In this document: positions 1 to 5,157 of the stretch, piece after piece
Layout of the letters: each line of letters begins with the position of its first letter
How positions within the stretch are numbered: the stretch's first letter is position 1
Made by a program: the position numbers and the translations under genes
Origin: Candidatus Nanopelagicales bacterium
GTDB lineage: Bacteria; Actinomycetota; Actinomycetes; S36-B12; UBA5976
Direction of reading: 5' to 3'
NCBI GenBank assembly: GCA_030831445.1
Contig: JAURLB010000137.1
Span: 1 to 5,468 of the forward strand
Length of the DNA stretch: 5,468 nucleotides
Notes under the pieces: generated by a model
What the model was told of the DNA's origin: nothing
Seen by the model: the letters and a program-made list of their open reading frames with translations, nothing else
Databases searched by the model: none

Positions 1-593
1 GCGTCACTCTCGGCATCGGAGACGATGGCGAAGTACTCATAAAAGGTCCACATCTCTTCAAAGGTTATTGGAAAAATGACAAGGCAACTTCGGAAGCCAT
101 TGATGTCAATGGTTGGTTCCACACCGGCGATATTGGTCAAATAGATGCTGATGGGTACCTCTTTATCACTGGCAGAAAGAAGGAGCTCATTGTTACTGCT
201 GGTGGAAAGAATGTTGCCCCAGCAGTTATTGAGGACAGATTGCGCGCTAATTGGCTCGTCGGTCAGTGCATGGTGGTTGGCGATAACAAGCCTTACGTTG
301 GTTGCCTGATTACGTTGGATCCCGATTCACTTCCACAGTGGCTCGCTCGTCACAAGTTAGCCGCCTCGACTCCTATGGGAGAGATTTTCAATCACGTCGA
401 ATTGCGTAAGGAAATTCAAGCTGCAGTAGACAGCGCGAATAAAGCAGTTTCGCAAGCAGAATCAATTCGCAAATGGGTACTGATTGATGCTGAGTGGAGC
501 GAAGCATCTGGTCACCTGACGCCTTCACTCAAACTGAAGCGCAATATCGTCTCAGAGCAATACGCAAGCGAGATCGAAGGCTTGTACACCTAA
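1..593 (+). CDS. fadD: Long-chain acyl-CoA synthetase (AMP-forming), C-terminal part; 5' end outside window
   Basis: The frame is open from the left edge (first full codon at 3) to TAA at 591-593, giving 196 visible residues, about a third of a typical 600-residue FadD15-type enzyme. The family activates fatty acids with ATP to an acyl-adenylate and then forms acyl-CoA. Visible motifs, numbered within the fragment: the GEVLIKGP strand (9-16), GWFHTGD (37-43) whose Asp normally binds the AMP ribose, the GRKKELI hinge (57-63) where the C-terminal domain rotates, AGGKNVAP (66-73), and the terminal LTPSLKLKR segment (172-180), where K177 probably matches the catalytic A10 lysine. The GGKN and LTPSLK forms match the long-chain (FAA1/FadD15) branch rather than acetyl-CoA synthetases. 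The TTG at 240 is internal and is not a start. The gene converges with the NlpC/P60 gene and their stops overlap. Family call is firm; chain-length preference is inferred. Confidence 0.93.
   Translation, partial: VTLGIGDDGEVLIKGPHLFKGYWKNDKATSEAIDVNGWFHTGDIGQIDADGYLFITGRKKELIVTAGGKNVAPAVIEDRLRANWLVGQCMVVGDNKPYVGCLITLDPDSLPQWLARHKLAASTPMGEIFNHVELRKEIQAAVDSANKAVSQAESIRKWVLIDAEWSEASGHLTPSLKLKRNIVSEQYASEIEGLYT
590..593. other. Overlapping convergent stop codons (tail-to-tail, 4 bp)
   Basis: The + strand TAA (591-593) of the acyl-CoA synthetase and the - strand TAG (592-590) of the NlpC/P60 gene share bases inside CTAA. There is no intergenic space, so any terminator for either gene must lie inside the opposite gene. 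I saw no GC-rich hairpin with a T-tract close by on either side. Confidence 0.9.
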
Positions 594-1636
594 CCGATAA
601 CGCGGCCAAAGCCTGAAAGATGGCGTATGTAGTAGGACTCGGACAGTGATGAAATGATCACACCGGTCCTGGAATTCTCTGCATGGACGAATTTGTTCTT
701 ACCGATATACAAGCCAACGTGCCTGATTCCATATTTGAAGAAGAAGACTAAGTCTCCCACTCGTAAGTTGGCACGTGACACAGGTCTTGCCGCACCAATC
801 TGTGCGCGTGAATAATGCGGTAAGTAGACACCCGCACGTTGATATGCGGCTTTGGTAAGTCCAGAGCAGTCGTAATAGGAAAGACCACTAGAACCACGTG
901 AGTAACGCTTACAAAGTTGGGCGAGCGCAAACTTCACGGCAACCGCGACGCGACGATTCACATTTTTAAGGTTCGTTTTTTCAGAGAACTTTTTACCATC
1001 TTTTTTCTGCTGGGCTTGCTTTTTTCGTTGCCTTTCCAAATACTTGCGACGCTCTTCTGCCTTTAATTTTGCAAGCACCGCCTTTGCTTCACGAAGCTTT
1101 TGATTTGCCCGCTTGAGGTGTTGCTGAGATCTTTCGTAAAGGCGCTTGGCTTTCGCCTGCTGGGCTTTTAACAGGGCGTTTGCAGTTTTGACATTCACGC
1201 TGGCTGCAGCAAGTTTTCGCAATGTGCTGAACTGCTTTGATCCTACATATGACACTGCATCAAGTTGTTGCAAAAATTGGGCAGGATCTTCTGAAAACAG
1301 CGCTTGCAGTTCAATGTCCACAGTTCCTGACTTATAGAGTGATCGAACAACCGTCGCATAATCCTTGCTAATCTCCTTGTAGGCCGAAGATGCCTTCTGC
1401 GATCGGATTTTTAGATTGGCAATCTTGCGATTGACTTTTTCAAGCTTTGTTCGCGACTCATTCCATGCCTCAACTGCGGCAGACGCCTGGAATTCAAGGT
1501 GCCTGACTTGCTCTTCAACTTGATCTAGGTCAACTGCGGCTGGGCTGACTGGGGCAGCCTGCGATGAAGGCACCTGCACAAGTGTCATAACGAAAAATAG
1601 TGAAGTTGCCAACGCGGTACCTCGTAAGAATCGCAC
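590..1636 (-). CDS. Secreted NlpC/P60 peptidoglycan endopeptidase with N-terminal coiled coil
   Basis: A 348-residue protein likely to cleave peptide stems of peptidoglycan outside the membrane, as RipA-like and Rv2190c-like hydrolases do. Residues 1-28 form a signal peptide: Arg2/Arg5, a hydrophobic core at 8-20, and a probable cut near SSQAA (24-28). Residues 35-215 are Ala/Lys/Gln/Glu-rich coiled coil, very basic at 190-216, and may hold the enzyme inactive or dock it to the divisome or wall. The NlpC/P60 domain spans about 229-348, with nucleophile Cys257 in YDCSGL, His306 in RHVGLYIG and probable third residue His318. The usual PYxWGG segment before the Cys reads RYSRGSSG, so the conserved Trp position is Arg. 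The start is GTG 1636: an in-frame TAA lies four codons upstream, and the next Met (17) would destroy the signal peptide. It follows the 70-residue cysteine protein by 70 bp. Fold and export are well supported; the exact bond cut is not visible. Confidence 0.93.
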   Translation of the reverse strand: MRFLRGTALATSLFFVMTLVQVPSSQAAPVSPAAVDLDQVEEQVRHLEFQASAAVEAWNESRTKLEKVNRKIANLKIRSQKASSAYKEISKDYATVVRSLYKSGTVDIELQALFSEDPAQFLQQLDAVSYVGSKQFSTLRKLAAASVNVKTANALLKAQQAKAKRLYERSQQHLKRANQKLREAKAVLAKLKAEERRKYLERQRKKQAQQKKDGKKFSEKTNLKNVNRRVAVAVKFALAQLCKRYSRGSSGLSYYDCSGLTKAAYQRAGVYLPHYSRAQIGAARPVSRANLRVGDLVFFFKYGIRHVGLYIGKNKFVHAENSRTGVIISSLSESYYIRHLSGFGRVIG

Positions 1637-1642
1637 GGCGTG

Positions 1643-1648
1643 AATTTA
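1643..1648 (-). promoter_or_regulatory. Candidate -10 box for NlpC/P60 gene (possible leaderless start)
   Basis: Read on the minus strand this is TAAATT, ending 6 nt before the GTG at 1636, which would place the transcript start at or next to the start codon. A second candidate, TAGTAT (1659-1654), would give a leader of about 10 nt. No recognisable TTGACA-like -35 lies at standard spacing and there is no Shine-Dalgarno sequence before the GTG. The gene could also be read through from the upstream small gene. Confidence 0.3.
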
Positions 1649-1706
1649 CCAAAATACTAACTTCGCACTCTTCTGAATATGCGAAACCAACCATCAAGGC
1701 GTAGGG

Positions 1707-1919
1707 CTACACCGCTTTTTGACGGTTCTCTGACAATGGTTCTGTCTTTTGAACGAGCCGGAGCTTTGGAACCAATCCAGAGTCAGCAAGCAGTTCAAGG
1801 GCAGAAGTTTCAACTTCGTCGAGCCTGTGATCGGGGGCTGGCAGATGCAAAAGCAAGGAAACAACGCAATCGTCGCAAGCGATGTTTCGAACAGGGCAGG
1901 TTGTGCAGTCGATTTTCAT
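1707..1919 (-). CDS. Small conserved actinobacterial four-cysteine protein, unknown function
   Basis: A 70-residue acidic protein with two CxxC pairs at the N-terminus: Cys5/Cys8 and Cys15/Cys18, in the pattern C-T-T-C-P-V-R then A-C-D-D-C. This could bind one zinc ion or an Fe-S cluster; which one cannot be told from the sequence. The middle (about 31-56) is a predicted helix followed by a GLVPKLRL strand-like stretch, and the tail is polar. There is no signal peptide or membrane segment, so it is probably cytoplasmic. I recall similar small proteins beginning with CTTCPVR in many actinobacteria near the NlpC/P60 gene, but know of no assigned function. ATG 1919 is the first possible start after an upstream in-frame stop. 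The competing plus-strand frames at 1679-1921 and 1749-1931 are Arg/Lys-rich or Ser/Gln-rich and look like antisense shadows. It lies divergent from the exonuclease/GIY-YIG gene and upstream of the hydrolase. Confidence 0.75.
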   Translation of the reverse strand: MKIDCTTCPVRNIACDDCVVSLLLHLPAPDHRLDEVETSALELLADSGLVPKLRLVQKTEPLSENRQKAV

Positions 1920-1924
1920 AGCAA

Positions 1925-1930
1925 AAGTTA
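1925..1930 (-). promoter_or_regulatory. Candidate -10 box for the four-cysteine gene
   Basis: TAACTT on the minus strand ends 5 nt before the ATG at 1919. This matches the spacing expected for a leaderless mRNA. No convincing -35 is present. Confidence 0.28.
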
Positions 1931-1972
1931 AGTGCTTGGGTCTGACACGACGTAGATGTTGGTGTCTACCTC

Positions 1973-1978
1973 TAGGTT
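1973..1978 (+). promoter_or_regulatory. Candidate -10 box for the exonuclease/GIY-YIG gene (possible leaderless start)
   Basis: TAGGTT ends 6 nt before the GTG start at 1985, so transcription would begin at or beside the start codon. Its first three bases are also the in-frame TAG stop that bars any earlier start. There is no purine-rich ribosome binding site between it and the GTG. Confidence 0.32.
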
Positions 1979-1984
1979 AAGCGA

Positions 1985-3694
1985 GTGCTTCTTGAACCGC
2001 AGCTTTTTGAGACTGATCTGTCAGAGATTACATTCGTGATTGTCGACCTCGAAACGAGTGGCGGTACACCTACGGATAGCGCAATTACCGAAATCGGCGC
2101 GGTAAAGGTGCGGGGTGGCGAAATTTTGGGCGAGTTTCAAACTTTGGTAAATCCGATGCATGCCATACCTCCATACATTTCGTTGCTCACCGGTATTACT
2201 GACGACATGGTTTCAGACCTACCGGCAATTGACGCGATACTTCCAATGTTCCTTGAATGGGCAAAGGGGGCAGTGCTCGTGGCACATAATGCACCTTTCG
2301 ATATTGGCTTTCTGAAATCCGCAGCTCGCAAACTTGAAATCTCATGGCCAGAATTTCAGGTTCTAGACACAGTTGTAATAGCCCGACGTATATTGAGCAA
2401 AGATGAAGTCCCGAACAGAAAACTCGGAACTCTTGCCGATTACTTCCACTCGCCTACACAACCTGTCCATAGAGCGCTCGCTGATGCAAGGGCGACAAAT
2501 CATGTGTTGCACTCGCTATTTGAACGCCTAGGCTCTATGGGTATCACCACACTTGAATCGCTGGCAGCGCTGACACAAATTGTTAAGCCACATCACCGAA
2601 AGAAACGGCACCTCGCCGAAAACATCCCTCAAGTTCCCGGGGTATATGTCTTTAAAGATGCTGACGGAAAACCTCTGTATGTTGGAAAGTCACGAAATTT
2701 GAAAAAGCGGGTTTTGACTTACTTTTCAGGAACAGAAACTCGAGAGCAAATGAGTCGAATGCTTGACTACACCGCAGCAATTGATTTTTTCACTTGTCAC
2801 ACAGACCTAGAAGCGAGTGTTCGTGAAGCGCGCATCATTCGTGATTTAAAACCGACTTTTAATGCGCGTGGAAAATTTCGCCGCGGTGTTCTCTGGTTGA
2901 AGTTGACAGACGAAACCTATCCACGCTTAAGTATTACTCGCAAATCACCAACATCTGGAGATTTTGTACTTGGACCCATCAATTCCAAAGAGCAAGCAAC
3001 TCTGATTATCGATGCCATCACCTCTGTGATAGGTGTGCGGACGTGCACGCAACGACTCAGCATGAAACATACAAGTCCGTCGTGTGCACTTTGGGAAATG
3101 GGGCGTTGCTCCGCTCCATGCCTACATGAAATTTCACCAGAAGATTACCTTGCACTCCTTGAAAAACTAACTGGCTGTATCAATGGGTTGACGTTCATCG
3201 AAGATCAACTAAACGTAAGAATCCAACAACTGGTTGCGAAAGAACGATTTGAAGAAGCAGCCCTCGTGCGAGACAGATTGAAAGCTTGGTTAGAAGTTGT
3301 ATCAAGGTTTCACCGATATCGTTCCATATCTAGTATTGAAACGCTCATCGCCGCTCGGGCGTTGGGAACTACCTATGAGATTCATTACTTCCGTCGCGGA
3401 GTACTTGTTAGTGCCGGTCGTGCAGAAACCTTCGCGCAAATTCAAAGTGTGGCCAGTGACCTGTTGCAAACCGCTAATTCCAATCCTGTCGCTCATCCTG
3501 CGGAGATCAACCTGATTCTCCGATGGTTGCACAGCGAAGAACTCATCTTGTTGGAGTGTTCTGATGTGTGGGTTTCGCCTTGGCCAAGTCAGCAATCTCA
3601 AAGTCAAACCGTATCTAGCATTGCGGAAGCACAAAACATTGGCGAATTGATGCAGGTACGAAAACACGTGCAACCCTATTCGACTCCACGTTAA
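1985..3694 (+). CDS. DEDDh 3'-5' exonuclease fused to UvrC/Cho-type GIY-YIG endonuclease (Rv2191-like)
   Basis: A 569-residue probable DNA repair nuclease. Residues 16-185 are a DnaQ/PolC-epsilon type exonuclease with all DEDDh residues: Asp21 and Glu23 in DLET, Asp106 in HNAPFD, and His162/Asp167 in HRALADA. Residues 214-295 are a GIY-YIG domain: PGVY with Tyr221, LYVGK with Tyr232 and Lys235, Arg242 in LKKRV, and metal-binding Glu281 before KPTFN. Cys354, Cys367, Cys375 and Cys379 (ending GRCSAPC) match the four cysteines that hold an Fe-S cluster in UvrC, with nearly the same spacing. A UVR motif (about 409-435, FEEAALVRD) would be the UvrB contact in UvrC. The UvrC RNase H-like active domain and HhH repeats are not seen; residues 440-540 may be a remnant of that region. 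So it resembles E. coli Cho with an added exonuclease. GTG 1985 is the first possible start after an in-frame stop. Architecture is firm; the biological role is inferred from the domains. Confidence 0.95.
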   Translation: MLLEPQLFETDLSEITFVIVDLETSGGTPTDSAITEIGAVKVRGGEILGEFQTLVNPMHAIPPYISLLTGITDDMVSDLPAIDAILPMFLEWAKGAVLVAHNAPFDIGFLKSAARKLEISWPEFQVLDTVVIARRILSKDEVPNRKLGTLADYFHSPTQPVHRALADARATNHVLHSLFERLGSMGITTLESLAALTQIVKPHHRKKRHLAENIPQVPGVYVFKDADGKPLYVGKSRNLKKRVLTYFSGTETREQMSRMLDYTAAIDFFTCHTDLEASVREARIIRDLKPTFNARGKFRRGVLWLKLTDETYPRLSITRKSPTSGDFVLGPINSKEQATLIIDAITSVIGVRTCTQRLSMKHTSPSCALWEMGRCSAPCLHEISPEDYLALLEKLTGCINGLTFIEDQLNVRIQQLVAKERFEEAALVRDRLKAWLEVVSRFHRYRSISSIETLIAARALGTTYEIHYFRRGVLVSAGRAETFAQIQSVASDLLQTANSNPVAHPAEINLILRWLHSEELILLECSDVWVSPWPSQQSQSQTVSSIAEAQNIGELMQVRKHVQPYSTPR

Positions 3695-3698
3695 TTAA
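3691..3698. repeat. TTAATTAA palindrome forming two abutting convergent stop codons
   Basis: The perfect 8-bp palindrome supplies the plus-strand TAA (3692-3694) of the exonuclease gene and the minus-strand TAA (3697-3695) of trpD. The two genes therefore end back to back with no spacer. It is too short and AT-rich to serve as an intrinsic terminator. Confidence 0.9.
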
Positions 3699-4741
3699 CG
3701 CTGTAATTCCCGCCATAACTCAAGGGTCTCTCCCACAGCACCTGAGTGAATAATCTTCAGCACATCCTGATACCGCTGAAGCAGCGCAACTTCAAAATCA
3801 TCAATCGGACTACTGTGAGAGTCAATTGCTACCAAAGCACAGGCTGCGTTCATTGCGACAGCCGAGGCGATTACATCACTTGAACGACCACCTGCAAGGT
3901 CAAGAATTGCTTGGGCATTTTCATGCGGCTCTCCACCTTGAATCTTTTCAAGAGGTTGTGGTTTCTCTCCAAAAGTCTGTGGGGAAATTTGGAAGTGTTT
4001 CACTGTCTGATCTGTGCTCATTGCAATCCACACGTCAGTTGGTGTTGCAATTGAAATTTCATCAAGTCCATCAAGTCCACGCAAAACTATTGCCCTCACT
4101 CCTCTTTGCGCTAAAGACTCGGCAACAACACCGGCAAGATTTTTCTCACTCACGCCAACAATTTGCGTGGTTGGCCGGGCCGGATTCACTAATGGGCCGA
4201 GATAATTGAAAATTGTCCGAGTACCTATCTCGCGCCGAATGGGTGCAACAAATTTCAGAGCTGGATGAAATGCCTGTGCAAAGAGAAATGCAATTCTCGC
4301 CTGTAAGGCACTCTCAACCAAAGTTGGAAGACTTGGATTGATGTTGATTCCAAGTGCTTCTAAAACATCGGCGCTACCACTCCTGCTCGACGCCGCACGA
4401 TTGCCATGTTTCAAAACAGTCGTTCCAGTTGATGCCACAACGAGCGCAACCATGGTTGAAATGTTGAGTGTATGCAATCCATCTCCACCAGTACCACATG
4501 TGTCAATCGTTATTCGGTCTTGGAATGGGTCTTTGGGAAAGTCAAGAGATTTGGACAAGATAATTTCTGTTGCGCGACGAATCTCAGTTGCGCTTTCACC
4601 TTTGTCTTTCAGTGCTTCAAGGAATTGTCGGACTTGAATCGGATCAGCATTCTCCGTAAGCATTTGCTCGAAAGCGAAATCGATCTGTTCAATTGAGAGT
4701 TCAGATTTTGCATTCAGCGTGCTGAAGATTGCTGACCACAT
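3695..4741 (-). CDS. trpD: Anthranilate phosphoribosyltransferase (tryptophan biosynthesis)
   Basis: A full-length 348-residue TrpD. It transfers phosphoribose from PRPP to anthranilate, the second step from chorismate to tryptophan, in the cytoplasm. The helical N-terminal domain covers about 1-70. PRPP and metal binding are shown by DTCGTGGDG (80-88), NIST (93-96), KHGNR (111-115) and the SRSGSADVLEALG loop (119-131). Arg169/Arg170 before EIGTRT are candidates for the anthranilate-binding Arg, and Asp227-Glu228 of DGLDE are the Mg ligands. All key motifs are intact, so it should be active. ATG 4741 lies 5 nt after the receiver-domain stop, with no clear Shine-Dalgarno sequence, which suggests translational coupling. 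No other trp gene is nearby and no attenuator or leader peptide is visible. As in mycobacteria, trpD sits apart from the trp operon beside respiratory genes. It could be confused with thymidine/pyrimidine phosphorylase relatives, but the DGLDE and CGTGGDG motifs decide for TrpD. Confidence 0.97.
   Translation of the reverse strand: MWSAIFSTLNAKSELSIEQIDFAFEQMLTENADPIQVRQFLEALKDKGESATEIRRATEIILSKSLDFPKDPFQDRITIDTCGTGGDGLHTLNISTMVALVVASTGTTVLKHGNRAASSRSGSADVLEALGININPSLPTLVESALQARIAFLFAQAFHPALKFVAPIRREIGTRTIFNYLGPLVNPARPTTQIVGVSEKNLAGVVAESLAQRGVRAIVLRGLDGLDEISIATPTDVWIAMSTDQTVKHFQISPQTFGEKPQPLEKIQGGEPHENAQAILDLAGGRSSDVIASAVAMNAACALVAIDSHSSPIDDFEVALLQRYQDVLKIIHSGAVGETLELWRELQR
4061..4078 (-). 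repeat. Tandem 9-bp repeat inside trpD at the Mg-binding motif
   Basis: ATCAAGTCC occurs twice in direct succession on the plus strand (4061-4069 and 4070-4078). On the coding strand the repeat encodes Gly-Leu-Asp twice, residues 222-227, covering the DGLD of the catalytic DGLDE. The second unit matches the family motif, so the first may be a chance resemblance or an old slippage duplication. Confidence 0.7.
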
Positions 4742-4746
4742 ACAAA

Positions 4747-5145
4747 TTAACTATGAGAGATTCGAGTACGCAATAACTTTGAAACCGTTTCGTTCACAAC
4801 AAATGGATCAAGAGGTTGAAGCACAACCGCATCTGCTCGAGACCAGGTTGCTAACCATCCGTCTTGCTCACGGGCGATAACAAGTAAAACGGGTGGGCAT
4901 TCATAAATCTCGTCTTTCAGGGCCCTGCAAACACCCATGCCACCTGCTGGAACTGCCTCGGCGTCAAGAATGGCTAAATCGATGCCTCCTGCGTCCATGT
5001 AACGAACAACCATTGGCTCAGTAGCACATTCAACGAATTCAAGTGGAGGTAGCTCTGGACTGAGGGTTCGGCCTAAAGTCACCATGATTGCTTGACGAGT
5101 GGTCACATCATCACTGTAGATGAGAACTTTGAGGCTAGAAGTCAT
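4747..5145 (-). CDS. Stand-alone response-regulator receiver (REC) domain, degenerate switch residues
   Basis: A 132-residue protein that is essentially one CheY-like receiver with no DNA-binding or enzymatic output domain. The acidic pocket is present (Asp12/Asp13 in YSDD), as is the phospho-acceptor position Asp61 in LAILD, followed by a GMGVCRALKD helix. Two usual switch residues are lost: the Thr/Ser after strand 4 is Ile90 (LLVIARE), and the invariant Lys before Pro is Gln110 (VLQPLDP). Phosphorylation-driven switching is therefore doubtful, and it may work as a protein-binding module. No histidine kinase is nearby. ATG 5145 is 9 nt after the ctaG-like stop and trpD follows 5 nt downstream, so it is sandwiched in the operon. 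AGGTGGAG (5168-5161) lies 15 nt before the ATG, far for a ribosome site, while TAGAAT lies 6 nt before it. The fold is fairly sure; the function is unknown. Confidence 0.8.
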   Translation of the reverse strand: MTSSLKVLIYSDDVTTRQAIMVTLGRTLSPELPPLEFVECATEPMVVRYMDAGGIDLAILDAEAVPAGGMGVCRALKDEIYECPPVLLVIAREQDGWLATWSRADAVVLQPLDPFVVNETVSKLLRTRISHS

Positions 5146-5151
5146 AACGCA

Positions 5152-5157
5152 ATTCTA
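5152..5157 (-). promoter_or_regulatory. Candidate -10 box for receiver-domain gene and trpD
   Basis: TAGAAT on the minus strand ends 6 nt before ATG 5145 and its first three bases are the stop codon of the ctaG-like gene. It could give a separate leaderless transcript for the receiver gene and trpD. No -35 match is seen at 16-18 bp (AAGGTG lies there), so read-through from ctaG remains likely. Confidence 0.28.

Larger units (their letters stand above)
1920..1984. promoter_or_regulatory. Divergent intergenic region with candidate promoters for both flanking genes
   Basis: This 65-bp gap separates the four-cysteine gene (-) from the exonuclease/GIY-YIG gene (+) and must hold the promoters of both unless they start further in. 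It contains TAACTT on the minus strand (1930-1925) and TAGGTT on the plus strand (1973-1978), plus CTGACA (1942-1947), a possible plus-strand -35 element whose 25-bp distance to TAGGTT is too long for a standard promoter. I see no SOS box of the actinobacterial LexA type and no Shine-Dalgarno sequence for either gene. Confidence 0.5.

Noticed and set aside
240..593. A separate small gene starting with TTG at 240
   Set aside because: The same frame is open to the left edge and encodes continuous acyl-CoA synthetase motifs, so the TTG is an internal Leu codon.
966..1030. T-runs that could be terminator tails or poly-T tracts
   Set aside because: They are the complement of Lys codons in the basic linker of the NlpC/P60 protein and have no adjacent GC-rich stem.
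1679..1931. Two plus-strand open frames opposite the four-cysteine gene
   Set aside because: Their products are compositionally odd with no recognisable motif, while the minus-strand frame has a family-like CxxC/CxxC start and fits the gene spacing.
1920..1984. A LexA/SOS operator for the repair nuclease
   Set aside because: I looked for a GAAC-N4-GTTC-type palindrome in the gap and found none, so DNA-damage control is not supported by the sequence.
3302..3673. 123-residue minus-strand frame inside the exonuclease/GIY-YIG gene
   Set aside because: It lies fully antisense to a well-supported coding region and shows no domain or start context of its own.
3826..4637. Several plus-strand frames of 63-127 residues opposite trpD
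   Set aside because: All are antisense shadows of an intact TrpD; the longest products are His/Gln/Leu-rich or Ser-rich without recognisable motifs.
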